Assembly (NCBI RefSeq): GCF_037975245.1
Contig: NC_092574.1
Coordinates: forward strand, 8,432,213 to 8,496,212
Length of the DNA stretch: 64,000 nucleotides
Source: Apostichopus japonicus
Taxonomy: Eukaryota > Echinodermata > Holothuroidea > Aspidochirotida > Stichopodidae
Direction of reading: 5' to 3'
Each line of letters starts with the position of its first letter. Position 1 is the first letter of the stretch. The notes under the pieces are model-generated. The model had not been told where the DNA came from, ran no database searches, and worked only from the letters and a program-made list of their open reading frames with translations. A program made the position numbers and the translations under genes. Shown here one piece after another: positions 48,801-59,683 of this stretch.

Positions 48801-51800
48801 TTAAAAAAGATTTTACCTCAGTAAACCTCTTAATTGTCTTGCCTTTATTCAAATCCCAGATGAAGACACCATTTCGGGAAGTTCCTGCAGCAATGCAATT
48901 TAAGTCAGCTTCCAAAATAAGAATAAAAGAAAAGAAACAAAAGAAAAGGTTTAAACAAATCGATGCTGGTGGCATAATATTTCAAAATCGAAAATTGCTT
49001 CTAGCTATTTATTTAAAAATATAAAAACCAGAAAAAAAAGAAGAGGTATAAGATTTCCCCATTCATTTTAATGTTTGCCCCTGCTTTCAATATGATCAAT
49101 TCAATGGAAAAGAAGACAAAAAAGACTACAAGAGCTATACAATCGAGAAAATGTACTTAAATTTGAAACAGAACTTTTCTGTAGAAGCTAAAAACCGTTG
49201 CAGATTTTGGAAAACAGCGGTTGTGCAAGGTCAACGGACAGATAATCAACTTATCTGAGGGATCTATGTGTAACTTATTCACTTTGAATCCAGAAAATGA
49301 TAATTAATCCCTCAAAATGTAAATCCCCCAAAATTGGTAAACCACACATGAATTATGTATTTTCGGCGGTTCCAAAGTTTCATTACTGGCAGAGCCTGAA
49401 ATTTGTTTGTGTTTTGTATAACATTGCACACAATCAAACAATGATCTCATGTTGCAGGAGATTCATATCATCGATATAAATATTATTTCTTTTCTTTTAT
49501 ATAAGAAGTGTTTATAACAATGACGGAATTTATGACAGGGGTATTATTGATCAAAGCAGATTCTGTCAATGTATTTTCTGAAGCCTTTGCTAGAAAAGTG
49601 AATTTGTCATCCAAACTGATTTTAGTGAGAAATATAAAAAAAATATAGAAATAAAATAAAAAGAGCTTGAACTAGTCTATTTATTACATTCTGCCCATCT
49701 CATTAATGCAATCTAGAGGTATAATGTTGCAGTGCTTGTAGATTGGACAAGTCAATAACCATCCATGAAAAACTCTTTTGAAAAATGTCTTTTTGCTCAG
49801 AGACCTTGTTTAGACCAGGTGCCATCTCGGCTAGGTCACCTGCACAGGCTAAATGCGTCATGTAATAATTTTTGTTTGAAAGGAACAAAGAAATCTGTGA
49901 AGAGAATGGGAATCGATCCAGTGACCCCTGGGTTACAAGCCCAGCGATCCCTGTAGAACTATTTTTTGCTGCAGGGCTCCTGTCCAGTTTTCCATTAGTC
50001 ATCGACTTACATAATTATATGTAATTATATATAAAATTAAATCTATTCCCTGCCACTTTTTGGATTGTCTCAAAGGAAACTGGGGGGGGGGGGAAATTCC
50101 TGGTTGCACGGTATGCAAGGTACTGTGGCTTATGACTGGTGCCCCCAGCAAAGAAATGGCTATATAGGGATTGATGCTAACTAAAGGCTGGATAGCTCCA
50201 GTTGGTAGAGCGCTGCTGGGCTTGTAATCCAGAGGTCACTGTTTCCAATCCCACTTCTAGCCATAAATTTTGTTGCTCTTATCCATTGTCTATAATGTCC
50301 CAGTCTGTTTTCCATTATCCATTTACTTTACATAAATGTTAATAATTTTAGCAGCTCCCAAAGGGGTTTGAAGGGTTTGCATTATAATCACTTTTAATTC
50401 TTTGTAAATGTATTAGTAGGCCTTAACAACATTCACAACTTAGATATTTATATTACAGGGGCTTGTCAAGTGTATGCTTCTAGACCCTTTAGAGGAGTCT
50501 GACAGACAGACAGACAGACAGACAGACAAATGGACAGGATTTAAGTATTACATAGATAAGTGGTAAGAGTATCAGAGAGAGAGAGCAAAAGAAACACAGG
50601 GGATAGACATATGTAAAGAACATCTTAAAAATATTAAACCACTTTAATATTTTCTTGTTATCAAATCAAAGCGGTTCAACCTAGTCAGCTGTATAAGATA
50701 TGCATATCTGCAGGGTAACATAACGAAGTACAGCTAAATGGGAAAGGACTTGTCACTGAATACCTACTCTGTAAAGAACAAGTTACGACGTAATTTGTCA
50801 TATTCAAAAAAGAGTAAAAGTTCATCTGATCAATTTGAAGCTTACATCTAATTACTTAGCTACATTCCTTTTCACGTTCCAAATGTTTTGTTCGTCTCAT
50901 CCCATTCTTCTTTTGAGATGACCATTTTGAATTCCTCCGTCAATCGCTTGATAAAATTTTCCTTCAATGTCCCTCAAGTCATTAGCGAGTAATATCAACC
51001 TTTTTTTCCACTTTTGGTTGAGTTAAAAGGACAAACACAAGATAATCTTGTACAAAAGAAATCTTAGATCAAAGAATTCAAATTATGAGCAATTTTTTAT
51101 TATTTGGCTGTTTTTTACCTGGAGCCCAGGAAAGTGAATAGATGATGCCTTCGTTTCCCGGAGATGAATTTACGGCAGTGAGGGAATTCACGTCCCACAC
51201 TTTCATTGTCCCGTCAAACGAAGCTGTCGCCAAAAGGTCAGGGTTGTCAGGTTTAAACTTACAATCAAAGATAGTTTCTATGTGACCCTGTAAGCAGAAT
51301 GGAAATCAACAAATATTTATGACAAATAGTAAATCTTTAAGGTTCTTGTGTTTGAAACTTGCAAGCCAAATTCGTTAATTGGAACATTAAAGAGTTAAGC
51401 AAAAACAAGCACTGCGTCAAATTGTGAAAGTAATTTATGTTCAAGATTTGTTTCCGATTTGTATCCCTAAAAATATCTGCAATTTCTTTTTTTTTCCCAA
51501 AAATGTTTTGGCGACCCTAAAAAGGATTGCAATCTCCACTTTGAATAGCATGGGTGCTAGAGGAATTGGCTGGTCTACAGTGGTTAGTGCTCAGTCATAA
51601 ATAAAGCCAATCCATTTTTTTTATCTTTATCAAAGGTGGCATCCAATTAACATTTCTACTAAATAGAGATACAGTAATTTTTTAAATTTTTTAATACAGT
51701 AAAGATTGCTCAACCTTCCACATTTCAACTTTCATTTCATTTCAAGCTATTTATATTTTTATCCAGTGAGCCATGCCAACTGATGATAGCAAAACCTTGA

Positions 51801-54800
51801 ATGGTTATTCTCCACGTTGAAATCTTGATCCAAACCGACATACGGGACAGTGATTTCAAAATGATAAAACCATTTTGGCACGAGCATATATCAGACCGAA
51901 TCAAATACTATCATATCTGAAAAATCCAGGCTGAATCAATTAGGTAAACTAGGAAACTTGGTCCTTGCGTTTATTTGCGACCACCACCACTACCGACACT
52001 AATACCGACGACAGGAGAAGAAAATAACAACCTGGAAGGCATTTCTTTACCAATTCTCTAAGGAAGTCCCATTTCCTCTTGCGTAGATCGTACAAGCCGA
52101 CGCCTCCATCTTGGAATGTGCAGACGGCATGACCCGGGGGAAGAGCGTAAGATTGATATTGTTTGCTGCCTCCGGTGTTCGGTGAGCTCTGACTTTGACT
52201 CGACGACCCACGAAGGAGAGACTTTGAGCTGTCGTTGTCGTTGACGTCCGGGTCAGCATTTAAAACGCAAAGCGCGTGGAAGCCCATCTTTTTCAGCTTA
52301 AAACTAAGGATAGGAGACGATTTGGAGACGCTCCATAGACGAAGGATACCGACGTGAGCATCTGGTGAAGAACATTGGTAAAATTACACAAAAGTTGAAG
52401 AGTGAAAAGTAGAATTGTGAACAGGGTTAAAGAAGGATAATGAAAGACAAACGGGAAAACGAAAACGTTCAGTGGTTCCGATGCCCAAAGAATATTCATA
52501 GTGTGGTAAGCGATACATGTCGATATTCATGAACTTGTACACACGGCACCAAAATGAAGAGTGATTATGCATTGACAAATGGGACAACGTATAAAGGGAA
52601 GTTACCACAGATCAGTTATCGTGGTCTGACAAAGTCCATTTAGTGACATCATATTAAAACAATTATATGCATGAATATTAATGAGGTCAAATTTTATGAT
52701 CTCATTGGCATGTACTGTATCTATATATACTGTACTTTCATTGTAGTATCCAAGGACATATATGTATAAAGCTAATTAGACATACAATTTCAGAGATGTT
52801 CGATTCAAAATTTTATGTTCACTGATTAATATTCATGATATGCACACAAAACTTATGATGTTGATTGTATGAATGTAGTGTGACAAACCTAATATGTCAT
52901 GAATGGAAATCATGGAACATTTGGTTCTTTTCTTGTGTTTAAAAACCATTTCTTACAATTAGATGATGACTAAAACATAGAAATGTCATGGAAAGTTTGA
53001 GTATTTTGTACCAGCATCACCATAACAGCAAGAACCAAATTTTACATTAAGTCCTGCCCATTCATTAATATTCATATGGCATGGGAACCAAAACCAATCT
53101 ACTCATCACAGGGCATCTACTTAAATGAGGTAAAAATTATTGTTGAAATGAACATGTCTATATGTAGTTGCATCACCATACCAAGTGTAAACTAAATAGG
53201 ACATACAGTTGTAGAGATAGAGACATTTTAAGAATTTTATGGTAAGCCCTGCTCACTCATTAATATTTATAAGGTGGGAACCAAAAACAACAGGGCACAT
53301 CTACTCATTGTAGGTCATCTACCTACCAAGTATGACATTGATTCAACTTGTGATTGTTGAGATATGGTGTTTACAAGCTATTTTATGAAGATTCCAATTA
53401 AGCCCAGCCACTAATGAATATTAATGAGGTAAATTTGTTGTTGCAAAGATTATGTACTCTATGTAGTTACATCACCATACCCAATATGAACTAAATCGGA
53501 CATTTACGGTTGAAGAGATATCGACCCTTTTCAGAATTTACATTAAGCCCCGCCCACTCATTAATATGCAAGACAGCCCTACCAAAAAACATTTACTGAC
53601 CCTGACCAACATATATATATACTAAGTATGACATCAATCACATATTTCCTTCTTGGGATATTTGTTTCCATTCTCACCTCCAGTTACAAACATGCCAGGT
53701 GCACTGGGGACCCAGGCAAGGGTACAGATAGAGGTGGCCACACTCGGTGTCACAAAGGTCATCAGAACTGTCCTAGACTCACTGTCGATTAGCCTCGCAC
53801 CATACTTTTCGTTTGCTGTCAGTAAGTATTCGGTGGATAGAGGATCCCACTCCAACGCCACGATAGGGTCATCTTCCTCCGTTTCCAAGGTCATAGGTTG
53901 AAGCACATGTTTAAAGCTCTTTGCACCTGACAAAGTCAAATATTTCATCACATACGTAAAAATTTATCAAGGTAATGAAGAATTACTGTTCAATTTATTC
54001 AACGTTACACCCTACAGGCAATCTATACTTGGATTATTCAATGATTCATCTACTTAACGCAACCATACTTGGAATATTGAATGTTATACACCTAAAGGCA
54101 TCCTTACTTGAACTATTCAATATTTCACCTAAAGGGTTTCATACTTGGACTGTTTACTATTACACTAAAGGTATCAATACTTGGACCCATTCAACATTAT
54201 ACCAAAAGGCATCCTTAAATGGATTATTCAATATTATACCACAAGGCATCCTTACTTGGATTATTCAATGTTATACCACAAGGCATCCTTATTTGGGTTA
54301 TTCATATTTCACCTTTAGAATGGCTTCCATACTTGGACTATTATTGTTAAACCTGTATTAAGGTTCAATCTGTACATACCTGGACTAAAGAAAGACAAAC
54401 TGCCATCTTCATGTCCAAAGACCATTTTACCCAACTTTCTGTGGTGCCACCTGAACAGAGTCACGTTCGATATAAAGCTTTGAGCTTCTTTGTGAGGGAT
54501 GGCTGGGTTGTGACCTTCACATTTCCAGAGATACAGTGGACCTTTCCCACTGATGTACGCCACGGCGTCGTTGTCATGCGTGCACCACCCTATACAGGTC
54601 GGCGAGGTCACCTTGGTCCCTTCCAGCTTTGCGATGCACTGCTGCTCGGTGACGTTCCAGACCAGTATTCTGCAGTCAGTTCCGGTGCTAGCAAACAGGT
54701 CCGGGTTTGTGGGGTGCCAGGAGATAGCCGTGATGGACTTTTTATGCTCGGACATAATGGAGTGGAGCTTGAATTCCTTGTAATTCTTGTCCATCTGTGA

Positions 54801-56619
54801 GAGAACAGATAAAGACATTTATTTACCTTTGTTATAAACTTAGGTCAAACAATCTCACAAGCATATCATACTAATTAGATTACTGTGTATACATTCAGGG
54901 CAAAACATCAAAGTGCTATATAGTGAAATCGTGAACAGCCAACAACTGACTAAGTTCTTTATTTGGCCAGGCTTTACGGTTGGCACTTTGCCATTGTTTT
55001 TATTAGTATTTTTTTATTATTAATTCTATTTTTCTTAATTTTTTTTTCTTAATTTTTTTTGTTCTCTGAGGATTGAGATGGGGCAGAAGGGTGGGAACTA
55101 ACAGATCAAAATTGAAATCTTAGACAAATGATTTTAACTACAGTACTCTGAGCTTATCTTAGAACCATTTCATTTGAGTAAAAAAAAATTGATAAATGAA
55201 ATGATTATGAATTTGACTATTAAAATGTGAAAATTGATAAATCTTCTTAAATCATCCAATTGATGGAATTATTAGTTACAACCCTGTACTACAATAAACC
55301 ATAATGCCTAGTGAATGACAGAAGAATGACGCACAATTACTTCCTATGATATAGGGCTTGAATTCATAAAGTGGCAGATGTCAGTCTTGTAGTTAGTTTA
55401 GTTAAGCTGCCAGTGTATACTATTATCCCTGCCATGGTAAAGATGTAATGTCAAATATTCATACTCTTTCTTCTCAAACTGCTATTCAATATATATATAT
55501 ATGTTTACTCTTTTCTTCCGAAACACTCGACCGTCAAATGTCAGCAATCACGTCACGAGACTGACTTGTCGTCTGACCAAATCTTATTACTGAGTCATGC
55601 CCCCGAAGAAGTCTCTCATTAAACACCAGCCCAGCACACACACATGAGGAATTACAGAAATTAGATTCCAAAGGAGACCTATTTCCATACATCAATGTTA
55701 AATAGAGCAGAAAGCAAGAAAACAGTGTGAGCTCCTTCTCACATGCGTTCTGTTTCTGTTTCTGAATGAGAGCAAACGGTTACAGTACATTGATGGAACA
55801 ATGTTCTACAGAGCAACGATTGAGACTCTGACGAAAGTAACACGAAGAGAGCCAAAAAAAAAGAGAGAAGGGAAATAAGATAAGACAAGAACTTCAGATA
55901 TGACTGTACATAGCAATATGTACTGTGCAGTATCTGAGGTACAGTGGGAGTTTTAGTCGGCTGAATTATTGAGAAGGTGGTCGGGTCTTCGATATAGTTC
56001 TGTACACAGAAGAGATAACCTGCAAAAGAGGACGAAACGGTTTCTACCACCTACGGCAACCCTCCCCACCCCACCTCACGCTCCTTTATAAAAATAAAAA
56101 TCCTGAACATTGAGAAGGTGGCCAGGTTTTCAATATAGTTCTGTACATAGAAGAGATAACCTGCAAAAGAGAACTACTGCATGAAACGGCTTCTACCACT
56201 TACGTCAACCCTCCCCACCCCACGCTCCTTTATAAAAATAAAAATCCTGGTTGTCGGGTCTTCAATATAGTTCTGTACACAGAAGAGATAACCTGCAAAA
56301 GAGAGCTGCCGCATGAAAGGGTTTCTACCACCTACGGCAACCCACCCCATCCCACCCCCCTTTATATAAAAAGATAACCTGCAAAAGATAACTACCGCAT
56401 GAAATGATTTCTACCACTTAGGGCAAGCCACCCCACCCCAGCCCACCTCACCCTCCTTTATATAAAAACAATCCTGAAATGTTAATGGCCACTCACCTGG
56501 TATATATAAATGGCTAACGTCGCACAGTAAGCGAATCTGTTGCCGTTGGCTGCGCAAACATCTCGGTTCCATGGCTGGCAGCCGGCCGCTAGAAGACCAA
56601 CCTGCTTCATAGAGGTCAT
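28697..56619 (-). CDS. WDR17: WD repeat-containing protein 17 (WDR17), 1291 aa, 25 coding exons
   Basis: Coding exons in transcript order: 56619-56497, 54794-54380, 53926-53678, 52361-52051, 51287-51119, 48908-48817, 46265-46183, 45057-44971, 44459-44295, 43400-43248, 41844-41645, 40526-40393, 39992-39867, 38771-38628, 37860-37796, 36633-36388, 36098-35999, 35177-35035, 33743-33632, 33364-33226, 32301-32199, 31872-31771, 30955-30845, 29404-29221, 28816-28697. They total 3876 nt and stay in frame at every junction. The protein starts [18 protein letters not shown] and ends with [12 protein letters not shown], matching both ends of the shorter human WDR17 isoform (about 1298 aa by recall). The N-terminal half is WD40 repeats; the C-terminal half is a conserved helical region. 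The human gene is reported in retina and testis; its molecular role is poorly known. An in-frame ATG 9 nt upstream (56628) is an alternative start. Confidence 0.97.
29369..30725. repeat. Satellite of about 75-bp units derived from the WDR17 exon 24 boundary, in a 639-bp higher-order block
   Basis: About 17 units, each with 'tctggagatctaggtg', 'ttcacagtgaatcaaa' and 'ttaatgttgggggatg'-like parts, spaced 74-77 bp. The first unit (from 29369) is the exon 24 5' end itself with its splice acceptor. A block of about 8 units is repeated with period 639 bp (29462 against 30101), with almost no differences that I can see. The array fills most of the intron between exons 23 and 24. Confidence 0.9.
31431..31470. 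repeat. Single-arm relative of the 11.3-kb hairpin repeat
   Basis: The sequence 'tgaagaagattctgctggga' followed by 'tggcaacgtcag' matches one arm of the inverted repeat at 11261-11353 with a few changes. It lies in the WDR17 intron between exons 22 and 23. A minus-strand open frame over it (31289-31489) is therefore not an exon. Confidence 0.6.
31493..31809. repeat. 153-bp tandem duplication including the 3' part of WDR17 exon 22
   Basis: The last 39 bp of exon 22 with its GTGAGT donor (31771-31809) recur at 31618-31656, 153 bp away, followed by the same intron words ('gttaatgga', 'gatacaatggaaacactagc', 'tgacacattgtgtacagagc'). The extra copy has lost the exon's own acceptor and 5' part. 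Confidence 0.9.
36791..37362. repeat. 24-bp minisatellite in WDR17 intron 15
   Basis: About 24 imperfect copies of a unit built from 'ctcccataccatcctaccac' plus 'catc', with 24-bp spacing measured at 36915 and 36939. A larger repetition of blocks is also visible. It makes a long open frame rich in Pro, Tyr, His and Ser on the plus strand that is not a gene. Confidence 0.9.
40575..40975 (-). mobile_element. 5'-truncated non-LTR retrotransposon: end of reverse transcriptase ORF and 3' tail
   Basis: The minus-strand frame ending at 40693 contains [10 protein letters not shown]-like sequence (here [20 protein letters not shown]) and ends in a helix like [10 protein letters not shown], the usual last residues of LINE-type reverse transcriptase proteins. 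After the stop the minus strand carries 'aagcgctttacaaa' and then an (ATT)n tail at about 40575-40600, typical of CR1/L2-like elements. Only the last 90 or so codons remain. It sits in the WDR17 intron between exons 11 and 12, about 50 bp from the exon 12 acceptor. Confidence 0.8.
41000..41515. repeat. Local duplications in WDR17 intron 11
   Basis: A segment of about 65 bp with 'ttcgtaccgagttgtaaatt' occurs twice in direct tandem (41161-41227 and 41228-41292), almost identical. A longer diverged copy of the preceding 160 bp, with 'accaccacaaacaaata' and 'gtttcagtggttt', follows at about 41330-41510. Confidence 0.85.
43071..43143. repeat. 37-bp direct tandem duplication
   Basis: Two identical copies of a unit containing 'aaatgaatcagaaaaatagt' and 'ttatgacttgacc' lie head to tail in the WDR17 intron between exons 10 and 11. 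Confidence 0.85.
43451..43790. repeat. 19-bp minisatellite in WDR17 intron 9
   Basis: About 17 copies of the 19-bp unit 'cggctgtggtcagagggta' with point changes; the 19-bp spacing is measured at 43511 and 43530. Because 19 is not a multiple of 3, all three frames read through it, giving several Gly/Gln/Arg-rich open frames that are not genes. The array begins about 50 bp upstream of the exon 10 acceptor. Confidence 0.92.
45758..45876. repeat. (TA)n microsatellite with TACACATA interruptions
   Basis: About 120 bp of TA dinucleotides interrupted at regular places by 'tacatatatacacata'. It lies in the WDR17 intron between exons 7 and 8. The Tyr/Ile open frames over it are artefacts. Confidence 0.95.
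49905..49961 (-). repeat. tRNA-Thr-like SINE fragment (anticodon arm and B box)
   Basis: The minus strand reads CTGGG-CTTGTAA-CCCAG, a perfect 5-bp anticodon stem with a 7-nt loop and TGT anticodon. It is followed by a variable loop and GGATCGATTCC, close to a pol III B box. The 5' half of a tRNA is missing. It is related to the copy at 50186-50263. Confidence 0.55.
50186..50263 (+). repeat. tRNA-Thr(TGT)-like sequence, probably the head of a SINE
   Basis: The 7-bp acceptor stem GGCTGGA/TCTAGCC pairs with one wobble. The D stem GCTC/GAGC and an A-box-like TAGCTCCAGTTGG are present. The anticodon stem CTGGG/TCCAG encloses CTTGTAA with anticodon TGT. Three extra bases sit between the D and anticodon arms and the T stem does not pair, so this is not a working tRNA gene. 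It lies in the WDR17 intron between exons 5 and 6. Confidence 0.6.
50499..50528. repeat. (GACA)n microsatellite
   Basis: About seven tandem copies of 'gaca' within the WDR17 intron between exons 5 and 6. Confidence 0.95.
52630..53640. repeat. Repeated block of about 150-230-bp units in WDR17 intron 3
   Basis: Four diverged copies of 'taagccccgcccactcatta' occur near 53048, 53242, 53398 and 53550, with shared upstream words 'agttgcatcaccatacc', 'gaactaaatcggaca' and 'gttgaagagatat'. A further copy lies near 4.0-4.4 kb, so the family is dispersed as well as locally repeated. Words like 'attaatattcatga' extend it to about 52.63 kb. Confidence 0.75.
55971..56480. repeat. Four imperfect units of about 115-140 bp next to WDR17 exon 1
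   Basis: Units start with 'gagaaggtgg' or 'gtcgggtcttc' (55971, 56112, 56253) and contain 'agaagagataacctgcaaaa', 'tctaccac' and a run of C-rich 'ccctccccacccc' followed by 'tttataaaaa'. The fourth unit is shortened. The array ends about 15 bp from the exon 1 donor at 56497. Confidence 0.85.
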
Positions 56620-57341
56620 GTTGCACATCCAAAAATCCTTTCCGCAATCTTCACAGTAAATTGGGCATTTTAGAAGGAATTCTCAATTCTCAACACATGT
56701 CCGTGATAGTTATTCAATACCTGTAAAATTTCCCAAAAATATAAAGTTAAATTAAAAAATAAAATAAAGAAGAAAGATCTTTAGAGAAAGAAAATTACAT
56801 TTATTTTAGAAGAGTAAAATTGACCCCGTCCTATGTTAATCATTGACCAATCTATATTTCACCTGAGTCTTTGAGAAACATTGCATCTGGGTTTTAAGGG
56901 TATATTTTTTTAAGTACAGTCTGAAAGCTTGTAAAATATGTTATACAGAGCAAGACACACGTTGATCCCAAAGTCTCCAACTGTAATCGATGACGTTGAT
57001 TGTTCTAATTTATCTGCTTCGATAATTTCAATTTATCTGCCTGCGGTAAGCTGAGATGAGATACAGTATCTGTCCACATCAGCAAAATTGACATTTCAAC
57101 TTTAAAAAGTTACATTTATACTAAATAATTTAAACCAAAAAAGGAAAATTAACCTGTACACTATGATTCTCACCATATCTTCATTTTTTTTTATGGTTAA
57201 TTTTTAATGTTTATAGTTTCTAATATTTTTTTATACTATTACTAGGCCTGTAAAGTCATCATAAAATATATGGTTATTCCTTGGTAACCTTGGCAACCCT
57301 TCCCATTCATTTCACACTACATGTATTCAAATTTGACGACA

Positions 57342-58065
57342 CCAACAGCATCAACAACAAATTACAAAATTTTGGTCATGTTCTCAAACTAAGACTTGCC
57401 AAATAGACTTGGGACAGTAGCAGGAGGAAGATATTTCAAGAGAAATTTGACTTTACAGGAATATTAATTTGAGATTGTAATTGGTAAAATCCTATACAGT
57501 AAGATATCCTCTGCCTCCACTTCTCATAGATTAAAATGCCCTTTTTTTTTTAAAAAGAAACTGAATCTGAATTTCTATATTTGATCCAAGCAAACATCTC
57601 AAAGGCAAAGTTTACTTTTTGAACTTGGGCAGAATCATGTTATGTCTCTTATAAATATTATTATAATTAAGTTTCCTACGAAAGCAGCGGGTAAGGAATT
57701 TGAGGAGAAATTCTGCTTTCTCATATAAGGTATGTCGTAAATCTATAAAGTTGAAATCTAAAACTGAAAATTATGAACAGTTTGAAGACAGCAAATTAAC
57801 CTCGGCCTGGATTCACACAAGATATGAAAATCAACAACAACATCAACAACAAGTTACAGTACAAACTTTGGTCTTGTTCTCAAACTAAGACATGCCAAAT
57901 AGACTTGGGACAGTAGTAAACAGGAGGAAGATATTTCAAGAGAAATTTGGCTTTACAGGAATATTAATTGGGGATTGTTATCGGTAACATCCTGTAAAGT
58001 TAGTTATCTCCTGCCTCCACTTCTCATAGATTAAACTTCCCTTTTTTTTTAAAGAAATTTGCGGT
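57342..58065. repeat. Direct repeat of about 225 bp, two copies 490 bp apart
   Basis: Copies at about 57342-57570 and 57835-58065 share 'ttctcaaactaagac', 'ccaaatagacttgggacagt', 'gaagatatttcaagagaaat' and 'tctcatagattaaa'. Both begin beside a 'caacaacaa' run and end in a T run. Divergence is roughly a tenth of positions. Confidence 0.85.
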
Positions 58066-59683
58066 GCCAACAGGAGGAAAATGCTCATTTGAAAATCAAC
58101 TTATAGTGCTAGTACATAAAAGTTAGTTTACAAAGATTTGGGAATTTTGGCCACTGTTGACTTCCGATGACCTTTAACACCAATAACTCATTAAGGGCCT
58201 ACATCAGCATATATAGTTACTGTAAAGTATGAAACATCGGTGAGTGCATAGTCACAATGATTGAATTGATTAGCTCGCTCATGAACTAGCTGATGGATAT
58301 CTACATTTTAACCCCCCCCCCCCCGCTCCGAGGTTGCTAGAATATCATGTTAACAAGCAAAGAAGTCACGTACACACACAAACACATGCTGTCATATATA
58401 CAATAAGACTTTACACTAATAAAGAAATACTGTAAGCATGTATCATTTTGGTAATTTTACATTTCTTTTTCTTAAATTACAGTTTTGGTTTTCAGTAATT
58501 GATAGTATAATTCAGTTGCCAAGTTTCAGAAATAAGAATACATAACAACACAACTTTACGTATAAACAGAGCTTCCTAAATCCCCATAATTACTGGTTTG
58601 GGTATTATTGAGAGATGAAACTAAGCCCCCTTGAACCAAGATATAAAGCACTATCCCATCGACCTAAACCTAAGCAATAGGTACATCCCACCTTGGAGAA
58701 ACCACCAACTTCATCCTCACTTTCTAATCTAGTTTTTTAACTACACACATTATCGCAGACTTTACAGCCAAGATCATCCACTTCAATTTGACCTTGGTGA
58801 TCATCTCTGTAAAGGTGTCCAATTACGGACTTCTTTCGGTTTGTAAAATAGTGTGCTTCAATGTTGAGGGGACAGGTAAGTGATAGTATTCCAAATCTAC
58901 ACAGTGTGTGGGCAACTTATTGTGGGGAAGATAATTTCTCTTGATGGCAGTGTTTATATCAATCAAAGAGTTTGACATTAACTATTAAAAATGTCTCATG
59001 CAATCGATAATTTAGAACTTTCCATTCACATTTGAAAACAGCTGACAAGCTGGGTTAATAAAAAAACAAAGCCAGTCTTTATCTGATAAGGTTTAGTGTG
59101 AAATTAAATCCAGTGACAAGTTGACAACCGATGGAAATGTAGTATAGGGAAGATAAAGTTTCACCCTTCAGCCGGGTAGAATTAATAAATACTGAGAAGT
59201 GGCACTGTACAGTAAGTGTCTTACGGTATACCTAAATTTACAAGCGAAGCTTCTGGAGATTCGGAAATAACGAGAAATAAGTTTTGTGACATGGACAATA
59301 TTAATGTATTCTCTTTGTCTGTAAAGGATTAGACTCAAATTTTTTAACACTCTTCTCTGAATCTAAACAAACATTGAATCAAAGAGAAATCTGATGACAT
59401 TTGGGCATTCGGAGCGCTCCAGATCGAGAGCTACTTGATGACTCTGAAGTCTGAAGTGGCCTTTACGAGTAGTTAATCTCAATCGATGAGCGACAGCGAG
59501 CGAAATCGACGTCGACAACTTTATAGACTTGTTGAATCTTTGCAGGTCGATTCCTGGAATAGGAAGTGCTGTAAACATGATAATCATTTAGGAAATGAAC
59601 TGGGATCGAATTTTAAAAGTGATGGTTTTTCTGAGATTTAACGGATTTACCGTTTCGTAGATTTTTCCAAATGTCAGCCGTTA

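Larger units (their letters stand above)
41645..56619 (-). other. WDR17: WDR17 exons 1-11: WD40 propeller half (residues 1 to about 682)
   Basis: Repeated WD40 signatures are visible by exon: exon 2 ([20 protein letters not shown]), exon 3 ([13 protein letters not shown]), exon 4 ([10 protein letters not shown]), exon 5 ([11 protein letters not shown]), exon 6 ([13 protein letters not shown]), exon 9 ([13 protein letters not shown]), exon 10 ([22 protein letters not shown]) and exon 11 ([12 protein letters not shown]). The number of blades suggests two seven-bladed propellers, but this is inferred and not counted by model. Exon 4 carries a Ser/Gln-rich linker before ALPPGHAVC, at the same place where the human protein has a variable linker. 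Such propellers act as protein-binding platforms. Confidence 0.9.

Noticed and set aside
50186-50263. Functional tRNA-Thr gene
   Set aside because: The T stem does not pair and three bases are inserted between the D and anticodon arms; a related broken copy lies nearby, so a SINE is more likely.
54411-54800. 129-codon plus-strand frame
   Set aside because: It is the complement of WDR17 exon 2, which is clearly coding on the minus strand.
56619-56690. Cys-rich upstream extension of WDR17 (reading CPIYCEDCGKDFWMC)
   Set aside because: The frame has no start codon before a stop except the ATG at 56628, and the ATG at 56619 matches the start of the shorter human isoform. A spliced upstream exon cannot be excluded.
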